DNA of 64,000 nucleotides, taken from Daphnia carinata (Eukaryota > Arthropoda > Branchiopoda > Diplostraca > Daphniidae). Below the pieces are notes generated by a model. It saw nothing but the letters and a program-made list of their open reading frames with translations. It ran no database searches and had not been told where the DNA came from. Location of the stretch: positions 5,878,446 to 5,942,445 of the forward strand of contig NC_081338.1 of the NCBI RefSeq assembly GCF_022539665.2, read 5' to 3'. Below, one piece after another: positions 13,110 through 24,770 of this stretch (its first letter is position 1; each line of letters begins with the position of its first letter). A program made the position numbers and the translations under genes.

Positions 13110-13378
13110 CGTGGCGATGACGTGGCGACCACGAGGCGACGGGCGAGGCGATGATGGCGCGACAGGTGAAGAGAAGACGTGGCGACGGGCGAGGCGAAGA
13201 TGGGGCGACGGACGAGGCGAAGACGGGGCGACGGGCGAGGCGAAGACGGGGCGACGGGCGAGGCGAAGACGGGGCGACGGGCGAGGCGAAGACGGGGCGA
13301 CGGGCGAGGCGAAGACGGGGCGACGGGCGAGGCGAAGACGGGGCGACGGGCGAGGCGAAGACGGGGCGACGGCGACAA
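13110..13378. repeat. 23-bp GC-rich minisatellite
   Basis: About eight near-perfect copies of a 23-bp unit (GACGGGCGAGGCGAAGACGG plus GGC) run from about 13180 to 13375. Degenerate copies precede them from about 13110. Because 23 is not a multiple of 3, every frame on each strand stays open, giving repetitive Arg/Pro/Ser-rich or Arg/Gly/Asp-rich translations. I regard these as artefacts and not proteins. Confidence 0.9.
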
Positions 13379-15146
13379 AGCGTAGACGTATGTTGAATTG
13401 CAAAGTAGAAGGGATGCTGCAAAAATATTGTTTGTTAACCGTTGACAACACTATATAGAGGAACAGACTGCTTCTACCAGATTGAAACTGAAGAGATGAT
13501 GAGTGGGCAAAGAGTCTAAGAATGACGTGAGGTATCCAATCCATTGATGCATTGTTGGGAATTTTCTTTGCAGACAGCATCCTTTTGAGTTTTAGTTCCA
13601 CGAACTACAAATAAACGCATGCCAATGTGATACCGATTGACAAAATCTACGTCAAATACCATACTCCACAACACAAAATCCTGCCACTTAATGGGCTACG
13701 TAGAAATGATTTGAAACACCACATAGATTGCCCTTCTCACACATAACTGAATGACGTGATGAACAAAGAACAGGTGGCAGAATGATTTCATTGGCATGAT
13801 AGTATTCCAACTCATATGGCTTGTGTCATTTCTAATTTTTCTTCATGGTCAGTATCCTTTGCTATTAACGTTTCACCAACTACATCTGAAAAACAGAATC
13901 ATGGCTATTGGATTCTGAATGCCAATTCATTTTTAATACCTCTCAACGCAGTGCAACTGAATAGCATGGTAGAATGTAAAAATAGTAGGTTGCAAATAGC
14001 TTTTGGATTTCGTAGCTGGCCAAGCTGATTGCAAATTTTCTCATCGCACAAAAATAATCCACTTGATGTTTCTCACTTCAGAAACACAGAAAATAATAAA
14101 AAACTTCCAATACTTTATGTACACACCAATAAATTTGATAAAAATTATCAATGGGAAATTACATTGTTAAGATTTAAGAATTTTCGGGCACGATTATCAC
14201 TTGTAACACGTAGTTTTTTCACAACACAAAGGCAACGGTAGCGCCATCTGTTATCCTAATTTACAAGCAACGCGGGTTGTATAAACAAATGTTTATTTTC
14301 AGATTCAGAGATAACGTCTAGACACATGCCATCAGAAAATCTTTTGAGATCCATATAAAACAGTTTTAAAAAAGGAAGAAAACAGTACTTGCACACATAT
14401 AACACTAAAGCATATACTTTACGCTGTTTTTCTTGTACTGCCATATACGGTTCTGTCCTCAGAAATTTCATTGAATTCCATGTCAAAACTCTTAGCCAAA
14501 TTTTTCAAACAAAATATCAGCCTTATTTCATTTTCTACTCAAATCAGAATATAAAAAGCTACACACGATTTTGCTACAAAGTTTAACGAGAACTGCGTAG
14601 ATCACATTCACTTTTACGTGAAACTTTTAGTATTTTAGTTATTTGGCTTCAAAGGTGCTAAAGTTCGTATTCTTAAGTGGAACGAAGTAGTAAAACAACA
14701 GTTATCGAATAGAAGTGGCTATACCGTTTGACGGACCTGAAATAACAAAAATTCTTGTTTGGCAAGCCAATTGTTACCTGTCACTGACGATGATACCTAC
14801 CGCTTAAACTTGTAATGGATTCCATGTGATTTAAAATTGCCATGACAAAGAATCATTCCGATAATTCATGAAATTTTCCGCTACCAATCCTACCATTCGA
14901 AGAAAACGATGTAGTTTCGTTCAGAATAGAAAAAATCATCAAGTTACCCAATGCTAACGACGCACACAGATAGCAATACAGGCGATGGCTTTTTGAAGAT
15001 TTGTCTTCACTCAAAATCAAGTTTTGCCTCTATATCATCTCTTTTCCTACAGTTTGAAATTGACGCTTATTTGCTGTATGTAGAGTTTTTTTTTCCACGA
15101 AACTAAGTGCACTTCAAAGAAGAATTATTTGATTATTTGCAAACTC

Positions 15147-15267
15147 CTTAGGGAATTTTAATTACCAAATACTCACTGTTTCTTCCCCAGCTTAAAAAAA
15201 ATAAATAAATAAGATTCATGGGGCCAACACCACCAGTGTAATAGCTGCTAGATCCCAAGTGTTGAAG
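15147..15267 (+). repeat. Dispersed repeat copy (pair with 7530-7640)
   Basis: Shares ordered blocks with 7530-7640, with small insertions (a longer TAAATAAATAA tract here). Same orientation. Confidence 0.55.
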
Positions 15268-16938
15268 CCACCTACACATATCCGACAAACCCTAAAGAAT
15301 GAAAAATGTTTGGTGAGTAAGTCCCAAATGAGGAAAACGCTCAACAAATACTTGTATTTACGTGAACAAATATTCCCAAATAAATGATGTCTTCTTGCCA
15401 AATGAGTTTGAACGTGAGTTGCCAGCTGAAAAGGGTATTGCTTCAGTTTTTCATTGTCCATCCAGGAACAGCAGCAAACCCAATTCCTGAAAGAAAAACA
15501 TAAAATAAAGATTGTTTTTATAATACCACTATGCAAAACCACTTAATAGGGGGGGGGAAATAAATGTTACGATTACAACATTGCTCAAAAGCATTGTCTA
15601 GAACTTTAAATGTTTTGTTTTTGTTTCAACTGATGAATCAATCTGCTGGATACACTCTTTTGCGACACTTTTGATGGGAAAACTCAATTCAAGCCCATCA
15701 CTTTGTCCTCACTGATGACTTATTTCCACTAAAAGCAATAACTTCTTGGCAGAAAGATCTTCAATCCTTCAAACATACCTTACAAAACACTGCAGGAACA
15801 AACAACAAACAAATGTAATTCATCCTAAAGTCTTCCCCCAATGAATTTTAATTTAAGTTACGTACTGGTTTTCTTTTTACAAGCTGATTGTTTTAGCTGT
15901 CTTGTCCCCAATGTTAAACAGAACCTTGCTTTTTGCTGGATCACCACTATAATAAAACAAATAAAAAAACAAATCTTTCAGCGATTTCACCTATTTACAA
16001 TAAAAGGAACCCACCAACTTTTTTACATGGTTGGTCGGCGAGAAACATTGCCTTATCCACGTGTCCCTCTTCGACAACACCCTGTGTACTGTTCGTTCCT
16101 CAGTGGATAAGTTAATTTCTTTCGAGAAATACGAGAAAAGGAATACTTATTTGCTGTTTTAACTCTATTGCGATTTGGTGATTCACCAAATCTCTGTTTA
16201 GAATTATTGATGCTTAACATAGGAACACTTTTATTCTGACCTGCTGTGCTGGTTAAAACAAAAATGAAAGCTCTTTCTGCTCGACTGTTCCGCAGGTCCA
16301 ACGTCACTGGACGGTTCCAAACGCCACCGCCGACAGGAAGAGAACTGGCATTGCTGCCCGCCTTCGTCTGCATTGTTTCGAAACCAAAAATAAATAAATA
16401 AAATAAAAATTTCACAATAAAGGCGTTTCCGACGAGCGAATCTATATAATAATACATATGTAAGTCAATATACAAACATATTTACTCATTTTCTTATTTT
16501 GTAACAAAGAATCATGCTGTTTCTGTTTGTCTCATTACCTTTTTGCTCTGCTGTTAATATCAACAGGTGCTTTAAATGTTTTAAACAAGGGAATCATTTA
16601 CCTACATAGATGCATTGATATCCTTATCTGAGCAAATGTCCTGAATCTTGTAACCCTGTCCAGAATCATCACAAATCTAAAACCGCAACCTCTGAAGCTT
16701 AATTAAAATCAAGAATTTAAGGCCAAAAACTGTTGTGAATCCAAGCCAATACTTGGAATCCCATGCCTGTAATTGACAGTCAAGCAAATCACTACACTCA
16801 TTCAGGCTTTTGGTTCTATTCAATTCCAAACAAAGTAAAAAACAAACAAAATAACCTGGGTGATAGAATACTTTACATCTGCTTACCACTTTTTCCAACG
16901 CTTCTTTTTCTTACCAAGTTTTCCCATTAATCAACAAA
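15216..16938 (-). other. Possible unresolved minus-strand gene
   Basis: Several exon-like pieces with plausible splice sites lie on the minus strand. A start-like segment near 16938-16899 encodes the very basic MGKLGKKKKRWKK followed by GTAAGC. A segment near 16372-16260 is open with GGGVWNRPVTLDLRNSRAERAF. A segment near 15948-15880 sits between TTATTATAG and GTAAAAAG and encodes GDPAKSKVLFNIGDKTAKTIS. One after TTTCTTTCAG near 15486 is also open. I could not join all of them in one frame, so I cannot state a protein or a function. The basic start could suit a nuclear or ribosomal protein, but that is only a guess. Confidence 0.25.
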
Positions 16939-18704
16939 CGCTCCGTAATAATCTGCGTTAAATAATTGCATTACTTGCCGGTTCTACATTTTAGCAAGGA
17001 ATCCTCGTATTCCCGTATGGACTACTCTAAATCAACGATTTAAGGCATTACACGGAAACTTGTTTAATTTAAATTTACATTACTATGTTACCTCTTGTGC
17101 TACATAAATATTGCTTCATGTGACTCCCATCAAGTGATTATTCCACAATAATCCATTGCCAAAGATAACACTGTCACTTTGAAGAAAAGAATGATTATAC
17201 AGTTTATTTGTGTTTGCTTACAATATGCCTCACCCAGAAGTTCACCCAAAGTTCAGAAACAGGCTAACAGATTTAACCAAGTTATTTACTAACTTTACTT
17301 TACTGATGAACCATTGTAAAAGGCTTGAAATTAGCTGAAACATTATCAGCAGCCTAGGAAACTTGGTAATTTTCTGAATAATTATCCAAACGGTAAGCTC
17401 TTCAAGCCTTTCAGTTCTAAAACAAGCTTACAATGTCTATTAGAAAAGGTGCCAAGCCACCACCCAACTAGCTTCAATCATGTTTTAAGGAATCGGCGAT
17501 ATCCAGATAAAAATTCTTCAAAGTACATAAATATTGCAATCCATACTAGTTAATCCCCATACTGTAGGGACCTCCAATTTTATCCTAAAAAGACAAAGAA
17601 CAATACTTTCTTCAGGATGCCTTGTCTGTAGGGGCTAGTAGAATCCCATTAAGTCCAATTTTTGTTCATGAAGTCTATTTCTTGGATTTCAGTCAACTGT
17701 TGGATAGAAGAACAGCATAAGATTTTCATAGAACACAAGTGTTATCATGCATCTGAATTAACAATGTATAAAGTCTGATTCCATATGTTAGGAATCTAAG
17801 TGATCTGTTACCTTTTTGACTTCTCACTTCTTGCAGCAATAGTAACAATTCTTTTAATCATCAACTGCCAATCCATGGCATTTCGTAAAAATAAATTCCT
17901 GGAAAATAGACAACAGAACACATTATTAACCCCATCGTTGGACAAGGATTCCTGTGATCGGGATCAGAGTTTGTGAGAGTTCAGTAAACATTTTTTCAAT
18001 TTAGCAAGCATAGACTGCCACGAGAGGATTAGGTTAGTTTATTCTTCGAAGTTCTGAAAATTGTTCCTCAGCTCAATAGAACCTGACAACGAGATTAGCA
18101 TTACTTGAACTATCAAATTTTTTTCATTTCAACAAAAGTACCCTCAAAACATACAGTGAATCATATAAACGTTTTCCATAAAACAGTCCCATTAATTGCC
18201 GCGATATTAGTCGCGCTACCATTTTTTCTTTTAAATGGAGCTATAATAAGCAAAATTTAGTTTCAACCACGTGCTGCTCACTTAACGGCCGGCAAAGACA
18301 GACAGACTACTTTCTTTTTCTATGGGGTTGTAGCTAAACAGCAAACTCAAAAATTCTAGAAAACCTGCTAACTTAGCATATCATGCCCAGATTGGACTGA
18401 GTTTTTTGTTGCAATCAATTGACAACTAGATCGATCATGTCCAAATCGATTAATTGTAATTTTTTTTTGCATATTGACTGCAATCGTTCAGTTTGATCTT
18501 CAACTAAAAAAATTGCAATTGAAATAAATGGCTGAAATCGTTAAACACTTAAATGTAACCTGGTTAATTGTAAGCTGCCAAACCGTGCGCGGTAATGAGA
18601 AACAGTGGAAACATTAAAGAACCTCTTAGTCATATATTATTCCACTTTCGGGGTTATAATGAAATATTCGTCTTCTTTCAGAGTCAGCAACGTTGGAGTT
18701 CCAG

Positions 18705-19626
18705 TCAAGCGGGTATACGACAGGAGCAAGCTGATGGCAACTTGTAAATGTCAATAAAAAGGCCTCTTTGAGCATTGCAGGGGTCAAAGGAAAGCATACG
18801 ATGGTAGACGTATTTCTGGACGCACGAACTGCGGTGACAGGGTGCCAGAGTGCGGCACGATGCTCCAGCAAACAAGCACGTTTCAACACGCTGGGTCTGA
18901 GTGTAATAGGCTACGTCTTGAACAATGACACGCCATTCACCTTCAACGTTCAAAGCGCGTTTAGGTCGTGCATATATAACGTCGCTAGGGCAGATGTATC
19001 CTGCGCCTCCGATCCAGTTGCTCTGGTCGAAGGTTTTTCCGTTGTAGTGAGAATAATCGAATTTGTCTTCTTCGGACGAGCTAACGCCCTCCACTAAATT
19101 GTCAGCCGATTGGACGGGGACATCAGCGTATTTCTTCAAAATCAGCGGGTCGTATTCGATGGCATACTATTGATAAAATGCATCGAATAGATTAGTTTGA
19201 GTTTGTAAATAATTTGTGGTATCATTTTTACCTGAATTTCTCGAGATGGATATTCGTAGTCACTGAGGCAGAACGTGGCGGACGAGTTGGCGCATCTGGG
19301 TGGAGTACGAGGATCACAGTAATAGCTGTCTTTCTTGTAAGAATAGTCGTAACTCGGCTTATATTCAGGGTATGCAGGATAACTGGGTTTGTAGGATGGT
19401 TTAGAATACGATGGCTGCGGATATTTGGGCTCGTATTTCGGATAATATTGTGGATCTGCAGCAGGTTCCGCCTTCGGCTCCGGTTCGGCCAATGCGGCAA
19501 CAATCAGCAAACCAAGTAACATCTGTATATGTAACAAAAAAACAATATGTTAACAAAAGATTCATTTAAATATCATTTAAAATATTAGTCACAACAAAAT
19601 TTTTAGTTTACCATTTGCAATGCCAT
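18705..19626 (-). CDS. Spaetzle-like cystine-knot protein, A subfamily (3 exons, 255 aa)
   Basis: Exons in gene order are 19612..19626, 19232..19522 and 18705..19166. Exon 1 encodes MALQM, close to MALRM of the A gene at 1686. The signal peptide (MLLGLLIVAALAEP) is followed by a Pro/Tyr/Lys linker with KYPQPSYSKPSYKPSY-like repeats. The prodomain module is YCDP..PPRC..NSSATFCLSDYEYP. The knot exon has YICPSDV, WRVIVQDVAYYTQTQ and all eight A-type cysteines, ending SACSCRIPA. A minus-strand TATA is at 19737-19747. The divergent partner is the B gene at 20422. Processing is uncertain because the residue before the IGG that precedes the first knot cysteine is Trp, not Arg. Confidence 0.82.
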
Positions 19627-20421
19627 CTTTTTAAAAGTGCTGTAGCCTAAACAATTGGCCGCTTATTGTTGCAACTTGATGTTTGCTATTGAAAGTCAAG
19701 TTGGAAACTGTTGGCGTTTATCAGTTGCCCCCATCACTATTTATACCCTGTAAAGATATTGGACGTTGTTATCCATTGCTCTGTGCAATACGTTAACTAT
19801 AGTAAACACCTTGCACGTTTTCTCTAACGCTATTCTTCCCCATTTCTTTCGGAAAGTATAAAACTGCAAGTAAAACAATCGTTACGCTTCTGTGTCAAAC
19901 TGGCAATTAATCCAATAAATACCAGCCTTGGTTGCAACGCATTTCGTAACACGGTTCCCGCCCGCTTGATTGGCGACTTGGGAAGGCCGATCGCTTAAGT
20001 GTCATTGAAAACTGAATAACCTATTAATAGAAACTGAAAGAAGTTGCGTCAAGTGAAAATGGAAATTTCGTTCTATAGCGCGAAATTGATGTGTGTCCTG
20101 TGTTCTCTAAAAGAAAATTGGAAAAGCGATTTGCGCAATTAACACGTCGACACGTCTGCCTAGCGTTCATTCACGCTTGATCAATCAAAGGTAACAAAAT
20201 AAACGAAGACCTTACTCTCGTTTTCTTTCGGACTAGCTCACATGCTGTTCCGTCATTGGACCGCCGCTGCTCCACAGGTGTTCCCATCATATTCGGAGAC
20301 TACGGACAGGTATAAAATTAGAGCGCTATTGTCTTGTAAAAGTCAGACAATTTTCAAACGCTGATTCCAGCACAACAAACTGAACGGTGGACCTTAAAAA
20401 ACACAGAAAAAGAATAGAAAA
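19627..20421. promoter_or_regulatory. Divergent A/B promoter region
   Basis: The minus-strand TATA (GGTATAAATAG) is at 19737-19747 and the plus-strand TATA (TATAAAA) at 20311-20317, about 560 bp apart. The rest is non-coding. Confidence 0.65.
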
Positions 20422-21154
20422 ATGGCATTTAAACTTTTGGTAAGTTGATAAATATCAGTTACTTCAATAAACGTCATAATTTTAAATGCTTTACCAACAG
20501 ATTTTTGCTACCATGATGGTTGTCACGATGGCTAACAGGAAATCATCGTACGTCCCTCCACCTTATAAACCGGGTTATCCGGCAGCCAAATACGAAGATG
20601 TACCTGCCTGCGCCAAGAACAATCCCAAGCCGTGGTGTCTGTCTGATCCAGATTATCCAATCTACGATGTCCAGAAGGCTTTAGACCAACACTACCAACA
20701 AGTCTTGGCACTCTACAAAGACGTTAAAGCAACTACGTCCAATTCGGTCGATGACCTGAAAGATTTAGATGAAGAAACGTATCTCTGCCCAAGTTCTACT
20801 GCTTACGTTCAACCCATGCGAGCCGTCAATGTCGATGGTAAATGGCGAGTTATCGTCAACAAAGTCGAGTCTTATGGTTATCTGTTCACACAATCGGCTC
20901 GCATTGAGGAATGTGACGTAGAAGTCGGATCCACTTGCCCGTTGGTCCCGTCTTGCTACGATTCCAAATGCATCCAGAAGAACGTCTTCCACCGCTTCTT
21001 GGTCTATGATCCTTACGATTACACTTTCCCTTTGCTATCGAAAATTTCGAGTTGCCTGCTTCTTGCGGTTGCGTTGTCGGTGCATTTTTTCCTTAAAAGT
21101 CAAACGAAGAGAACCAAATTGTGTCTTAATATATTAGCCGATTGCACGAAATAA
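20422..21154 (+). CDS. Spaetzle-like protein, B subfamily (B0), frameshifted near its C-terminus
   Basis: Exons 20422..20439 (MAFKLL) and 20501..21154. A signal peptide leads to a PPYKPGYPAAKYEDVP linker like the B0 gene at 233, then CAKNNPKPWCLSDPDYP. The usual sequon is lost here (NNP). The knot has YLCPSS, WRVIVNKVESYG, EEC, TC, SC and KC. At about 21028-21034 (TTTCCCTTTGC) the frame slips by one base relative to all other B genes. The read-through product replaces the terminal CxC with a hydrophobic tail (SCLLLAVALSVHFFL) and ends at 21154. In the alternative frame the usual GCVVGAF ending and a stop at 21094-21096 are intact. Either this gene is recently inactivated or altered, or there is a sequence error in a short homopolymer. 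Confidence 0.75.
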
Positions 21155-21283
21155 ACATTGCATTCAAGTAAGAATAAAATAGAACAGGAGAAAGTTATTA
21201 TGTATTCGCACTACGTTAACTCTGGTATAGAAGGGATGTGCTTCTTCTCACCAAAAAGTTTAGTTAAAGATTACAGATGAATT

Positions 21284-21983
21284 TTAAAGGTGGAAAGCAC
21301 CAACAACGCAGCTGCACGAACCGGGCAGTCTAAATTTCTCAATAGAGAATGGGAAAGTGTACTCATTGGCATCGTAAACTAAAAAACGATTGAACACAGC
21401 CTTCTGAACGCATTTCGATGGGTAACAAGAAGGCACCAAAGAGCAACTGGTGCCAACTACAACATTACACTCTTCTACACGAGCAGTTTGCGTGTATTTA
21501 ACGCCGTAAGATTCGACCCGATTGACGATCGTTCGCCATTTGCCTTCCACGTTGATGGCTCGAAGAGGTTGGACGTAACCGGTGGAACTCGGGCATAGGT
21601 AAACTTCATCGTTTAACTTATCGATTCCATCAACTGAACTGGAAGTCTTGGCCAGCACGTCCTTGTACAAGTCTAAGACGCCAGCTTGGTAGTGACGTTC
21701 CAGGGCTTGTTGGATCTCGTATTGAGGATATTCAGAGTCTTCGAGACACCAGGCCTTTGTTGTGTTTTTAGCACAGTGAGGAATTTCAATTTTCTCGTAC
21801 TTGGGTTGAGGACCATTAACTGGCTTTAACTCGGCAGGCTCGGGCGACGACAAGACAGCAACTACTAATGAAGCAAAGACCTAGAAAAATTGCACAACAA
21901 GCTTTAGCTAATCGTAGAAATACAAGTCAATCTTAGGCAAATGATTGAATAACTCTTACCGTCAACAGAATAGACTTGATCAT
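21284..21983 (-). CDS. Spaetzle-like cystine-knot protein, B subfamily (B1, 2 exons, 206 aa)
   Basis: Exons 21960..21983 (MIKSILLT) and 21284..21880. The signal peptide ends near VAVLSS. Then come PEPAELKPVNG, CAKNTTKAWCLEDSEYPQYE, a helical segment (QQALERHYQAGVLDLYKDVL) and the knot: YLCPSS, WRTIVNRVESYG, EEC, TSC, PSC, SKC and the terminal GSCSCVVGAF. It has seven knot cysteines and no DPC cysteine. It differs from the other B1 genes by a two-residue insertion in the helix and by VYDANEYTFPFSIEKFRLP. The TATA is at 22070-22080 on the minus strand. Its divergent partner is the A gene at 22622. Confidence 0.82.
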
Positions 21984-22621
21984 TTTTAAGTGGCGAGTGG
22001 CAACGGGATGAAAACTTGGACTGAATGCTGGACAGGTATCGACTGCTATTGCAAATGGAAATGGTTTAACTCTTATATACTGCAGCGAGGAGAGAAGCTG
22101 ACGAAAAGAGGTGCCTCAAAAGAATTTCACCAACCGAGATGGCACAGGTAAAAATTGAGTGAACCGCCTCGGCATCATTTCCATTGTTCCGTTTCCATCA
22201 TCTAGGTTAATCTACCACTTCTTTTCTTGTAATTACTTTCTTTTGAAGATGAAATTTTTCTTGAAAGTCCCGAAACTGCGTGATGTTGTAGGATGAAAAT
22301 GTTGACAACAAATGGATCACTTAGGCATACGAGGAAGTAATGACTGATGAGCATTTCACTAACGGTAACCGATCGATCAAATGGGACACCGCAAACTCGA
22401 AGCAAACGGCACGTTCTTAAAAAGGGAAAATTAGGCTGATGATTAACACGAATGACGTAAGAATGAAAACAGAGTGAAACTTGTAAGTGGAGACAGTTTT
22501 GGCAGCGTATATAACTAGCTGACAGTGTCCTGAAACTTGCACCAGTCGGTCCATTCAATTTGAACAAGCTACACTTTAAACTCTCTGCTGATTTCGGTTA
22601 TCTAGAATTCAATTTTCAAAA
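21984..22621. promoter_or_regulatory. Divergent B/A promoter region
   Basis: The minus-strand TATA (GTATATAAGA) is at 22070-22080 and the plus-strand TATA (GTATATAAC) at 22507-22515, about 430 bp apart. No gene lies between. Confidence 0.65.
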
Positions 22622-23485
22622 ATGAAATTGTCTATTGTAAGTAAATTTCAAACATTTAGACTCTTTTAAAGTTAAGGTAAAAAATATACTTTTCTCAACA
22701 GTTGTTGGTTTCAGCTATGCTGATTGCTGGCGTATTTTCACAATCACAAAAGGCCACAACTAATAGACCTTCACTCCATCAAAGGAAAGCATCTTTCCTT
22801 CAACGTTCAAAGCCTCGCCAGAACCCCAACAGTCCACTACCCCAAGGTAAACGAGTTGAATACGTTTACTGCGATCCCCGCTCTCCGCCAAACTGCGTGA
22901 AAAATTTGAACGAAACGTTTTGTTTGAAAGACGTCGACTATCCTGAAAAAGACATAAAGGTAAACATTAAATTCATTTAACAACAATTGTGCTTACACAA
23001 TTTAAATTTAATGAAAACAGTACTACATCGAATACGACCCGTTGGTGTCGAAGAAACACGCCGATGTTGCAGCCCAATCGGCAGATAATTTGGTGGATGG
23101 TGTCACGTCGTTGGAGGAAAAGCACTTTGATTATTCGCTGTACAACGGTAGTCCATTTTCAAGAGGTAACTGGGTCGGTGGCGATGGATATGTTTGCCCC
23201 AGCGATGTCCTTTACGTCCGCCCTAAAAGAGCATTGAACGTGGAAGGCGAATGGCGAGTGATTGTGCAAGACAATTACACGCAAACTCAACGTTTCGAAA
23301 CATGTTTATTTCCCGGAGCTTCTTGCAGAACTATAGCCCCTTGCTATCGCACAAAATGCGTCCAAAAATATATTTACCAACGCATGTTATCCTACGATCC
23401 GTGCGATGTCACCAAGGGTTTGTTTATCGATATCTTCAAATTCCCATCAACGTGCTCGTGTCACATACCTAAAAGATTTTACTGA
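22622..23485 (+). CDS. Spaetzle-like cystine-knot protein, A subfamily (3 exons, 245 aa)
   Basis: Exons 22622..22636 (MKLSI), 22702..22959 and 23021..23485. The signal peptide ends near VFSQS. Its linker is Lys/Arg/Ser/Pro-rich (KASFLQRSKPRQNPN), unlike the Tyr/Pro linkers of other A genes, and gives it several basic residues. The prodomain module is YCDPRSPPNC..NETFCLKDVDYP. The knot exon begins YYIEYDPLVSKKHADV. The loop after WRVIVQD is five residues shorter than in the closest A genes (DNYTQTQ in place of DIAWPGYTQTQ). All eight knot cysteines remain, ending STCSCHIPKRFY. Partner: the B gene at 21983. It ends 385 bp from the convergent CRRRRG gene. Confidence 0.82.
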
Positions 23486-23869
23486 AAAGACTAGAAACCG
23501 GCTGATGGCGCTCGCCAACCGGTAATTATAGGAACCACTATTTTTACCTGTCACCTGTTATTTGTAAACTCCTTTTCCTAGGAATTTTCCACTCGTCTTC
23601 GACCCACCAGCGATGTTGAAATTTGAATTTCAAACAAAAGAGAACCAGTTCTATTAATACATACCAATTAAATAATCCGTTTCAGTTAAAGCCTTACAGC
23701 GCGAAAGAATTTTTTAACTGCAAACACTTGCGTTATATGAATCTTTTCAATAAATAGAGCACATTGACCGAAGCATTCGTTAAAACAGGTATTCAATAAA
23801 TAGAATCGTTCAAATAAATAACATGTGAGCAAAAGCAACCTGACTATAAATTAATGTTGATGCAAACAC
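23486..23869. other. Intergenic DNA between convergent genes
   Basis: This holds the 3' flanks of the A gene and the CRRRRG gene. Several AATAAA-like signals (for example near 23750) are present. A kappaB-like GGAATTTTCC is at about 23580. No gene is seen. Confidence 0.4.
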
Positions 23870-24770
23870 TTAATTGCGTTTGCGGAACTGAAGACATTCC
23901 GAAAAAGGAAACGGAGAAGGGGTGCAAACCTGGACAAAGAACGTATTGGTCACGGTAACAGTGACCTCAGCTTGTGAAGATTCAAAAACAGGCAAAATAC
24001 CACCATCGAGAATAGGGGTCACTTGAATGGTAGACGACGGCCTACCAGCAGTCAGTGCTGAAATAAACCTCGTAACCAAGCCGAGTATGTAAGGGAAATA
24101 GATTCGGGAATGAGGTGAATCACGATGTCTCGATTCACGCATGGATGTAATCAGCCGACCATCCTCGACACTCGTAACGGTTGTGCCACTGGTAGAACTG
24201 CTCGGGACATCGTTCACGGTTACATTAGGTATTTGAGTTGGCTCCAGCCTAAGTTCACGAAAAATTAAGTTATATAAAAACCCTACATGTCGTGATTAAC
24301 CCCTTCTATCTTACTTGTACGGGGGTGTAAACAAAATCTCAGTTAGTTTCTCCGTCTCTTCGTCAAAAGACAGAACTATGGGCTCTTCTGCCCAAAGTCC
24401 TCGACGACGACGACACGGTCCCGTGACATTGACCAATTTAGCACAAGCAATGTTAACTGTAGTTGAGTTTGCTACTAATTGCCTCGTTACAAAGCTAAGC
24501 TGACGTGTTGCCCGTCCATTCCTAACCGATTAGAAAAGGTAACTGGTGAAAAACTTTTAATCTATAAATCCATCCGTAATGAGCAACATACTGATTATCC
24601 TGTAAGTCTCCAGTGGTGAACGTGAAGGGAACAAAAATGCGATACAAAATTCGATTAGTTAACTAAAACGAAAAAGAAATATTTAACTTACCATTAGACG
24701 GACTAACCGATGATGCGATTACGGAAACGATCGGAGCTATTAAGAGAACACACAACCACTTCACTTGCAT
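23870..24770 (-). CDS. Secreted arthropod protein with a CRRRRG motif, function unknown (about 239 aa)
   Basis: Exons in gene order are 24708..24770, 24592..24662, 24315..24521 and 23870..24248. They keep one frame (phases 0, 2, 2). Exon 1 encodes a signal peptide (MQVKWLCVLLIAPIVSVIA). Exon 2 encodes FVPFTFTTGDLQDNQ and exon 3 contains NSTTVNIACAKLVNVTGPCRRRRG followed by EEPIVLSF (the basic motif is near 24399-24420). Exon 4 is Ser/Thr-rich and ends with CTPSPFPFSECLQFRKRN. I know similar uncharacterised secreted proteins with PCRRRRG from arthropods but no function for them. The first intron would be only about 45 bp, so the exon 1 donor is the least certain part. It is not a Spaetzle family member and sits between two pairs. 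Confidence 0.7.

Larger units (their letters stand above)
13379..18620. other. Long stretch without a confidently called gene
   Basis: AT-rich DNA with scattered short frames. It holds the dispersed repeat copy at 15147-15267 and the possible minus-strand exons between 15200 and 16940 described separately. I see no promoter-plus-splice structure strong enough for another gene. The 3' part (about 18000-18620) lies downstream of the minus-strand A gene at 18705. Confidence 0.4.

Noticed and set aside
13049-13601. Long overlapping frames with RPVFASPVAPSSPRP-type or GEDGATGEAKTGRR-type repeats
   Set aside because: They are translations of the 23-bp minisatellite in different frames of both strands, with no promoter or splice context.
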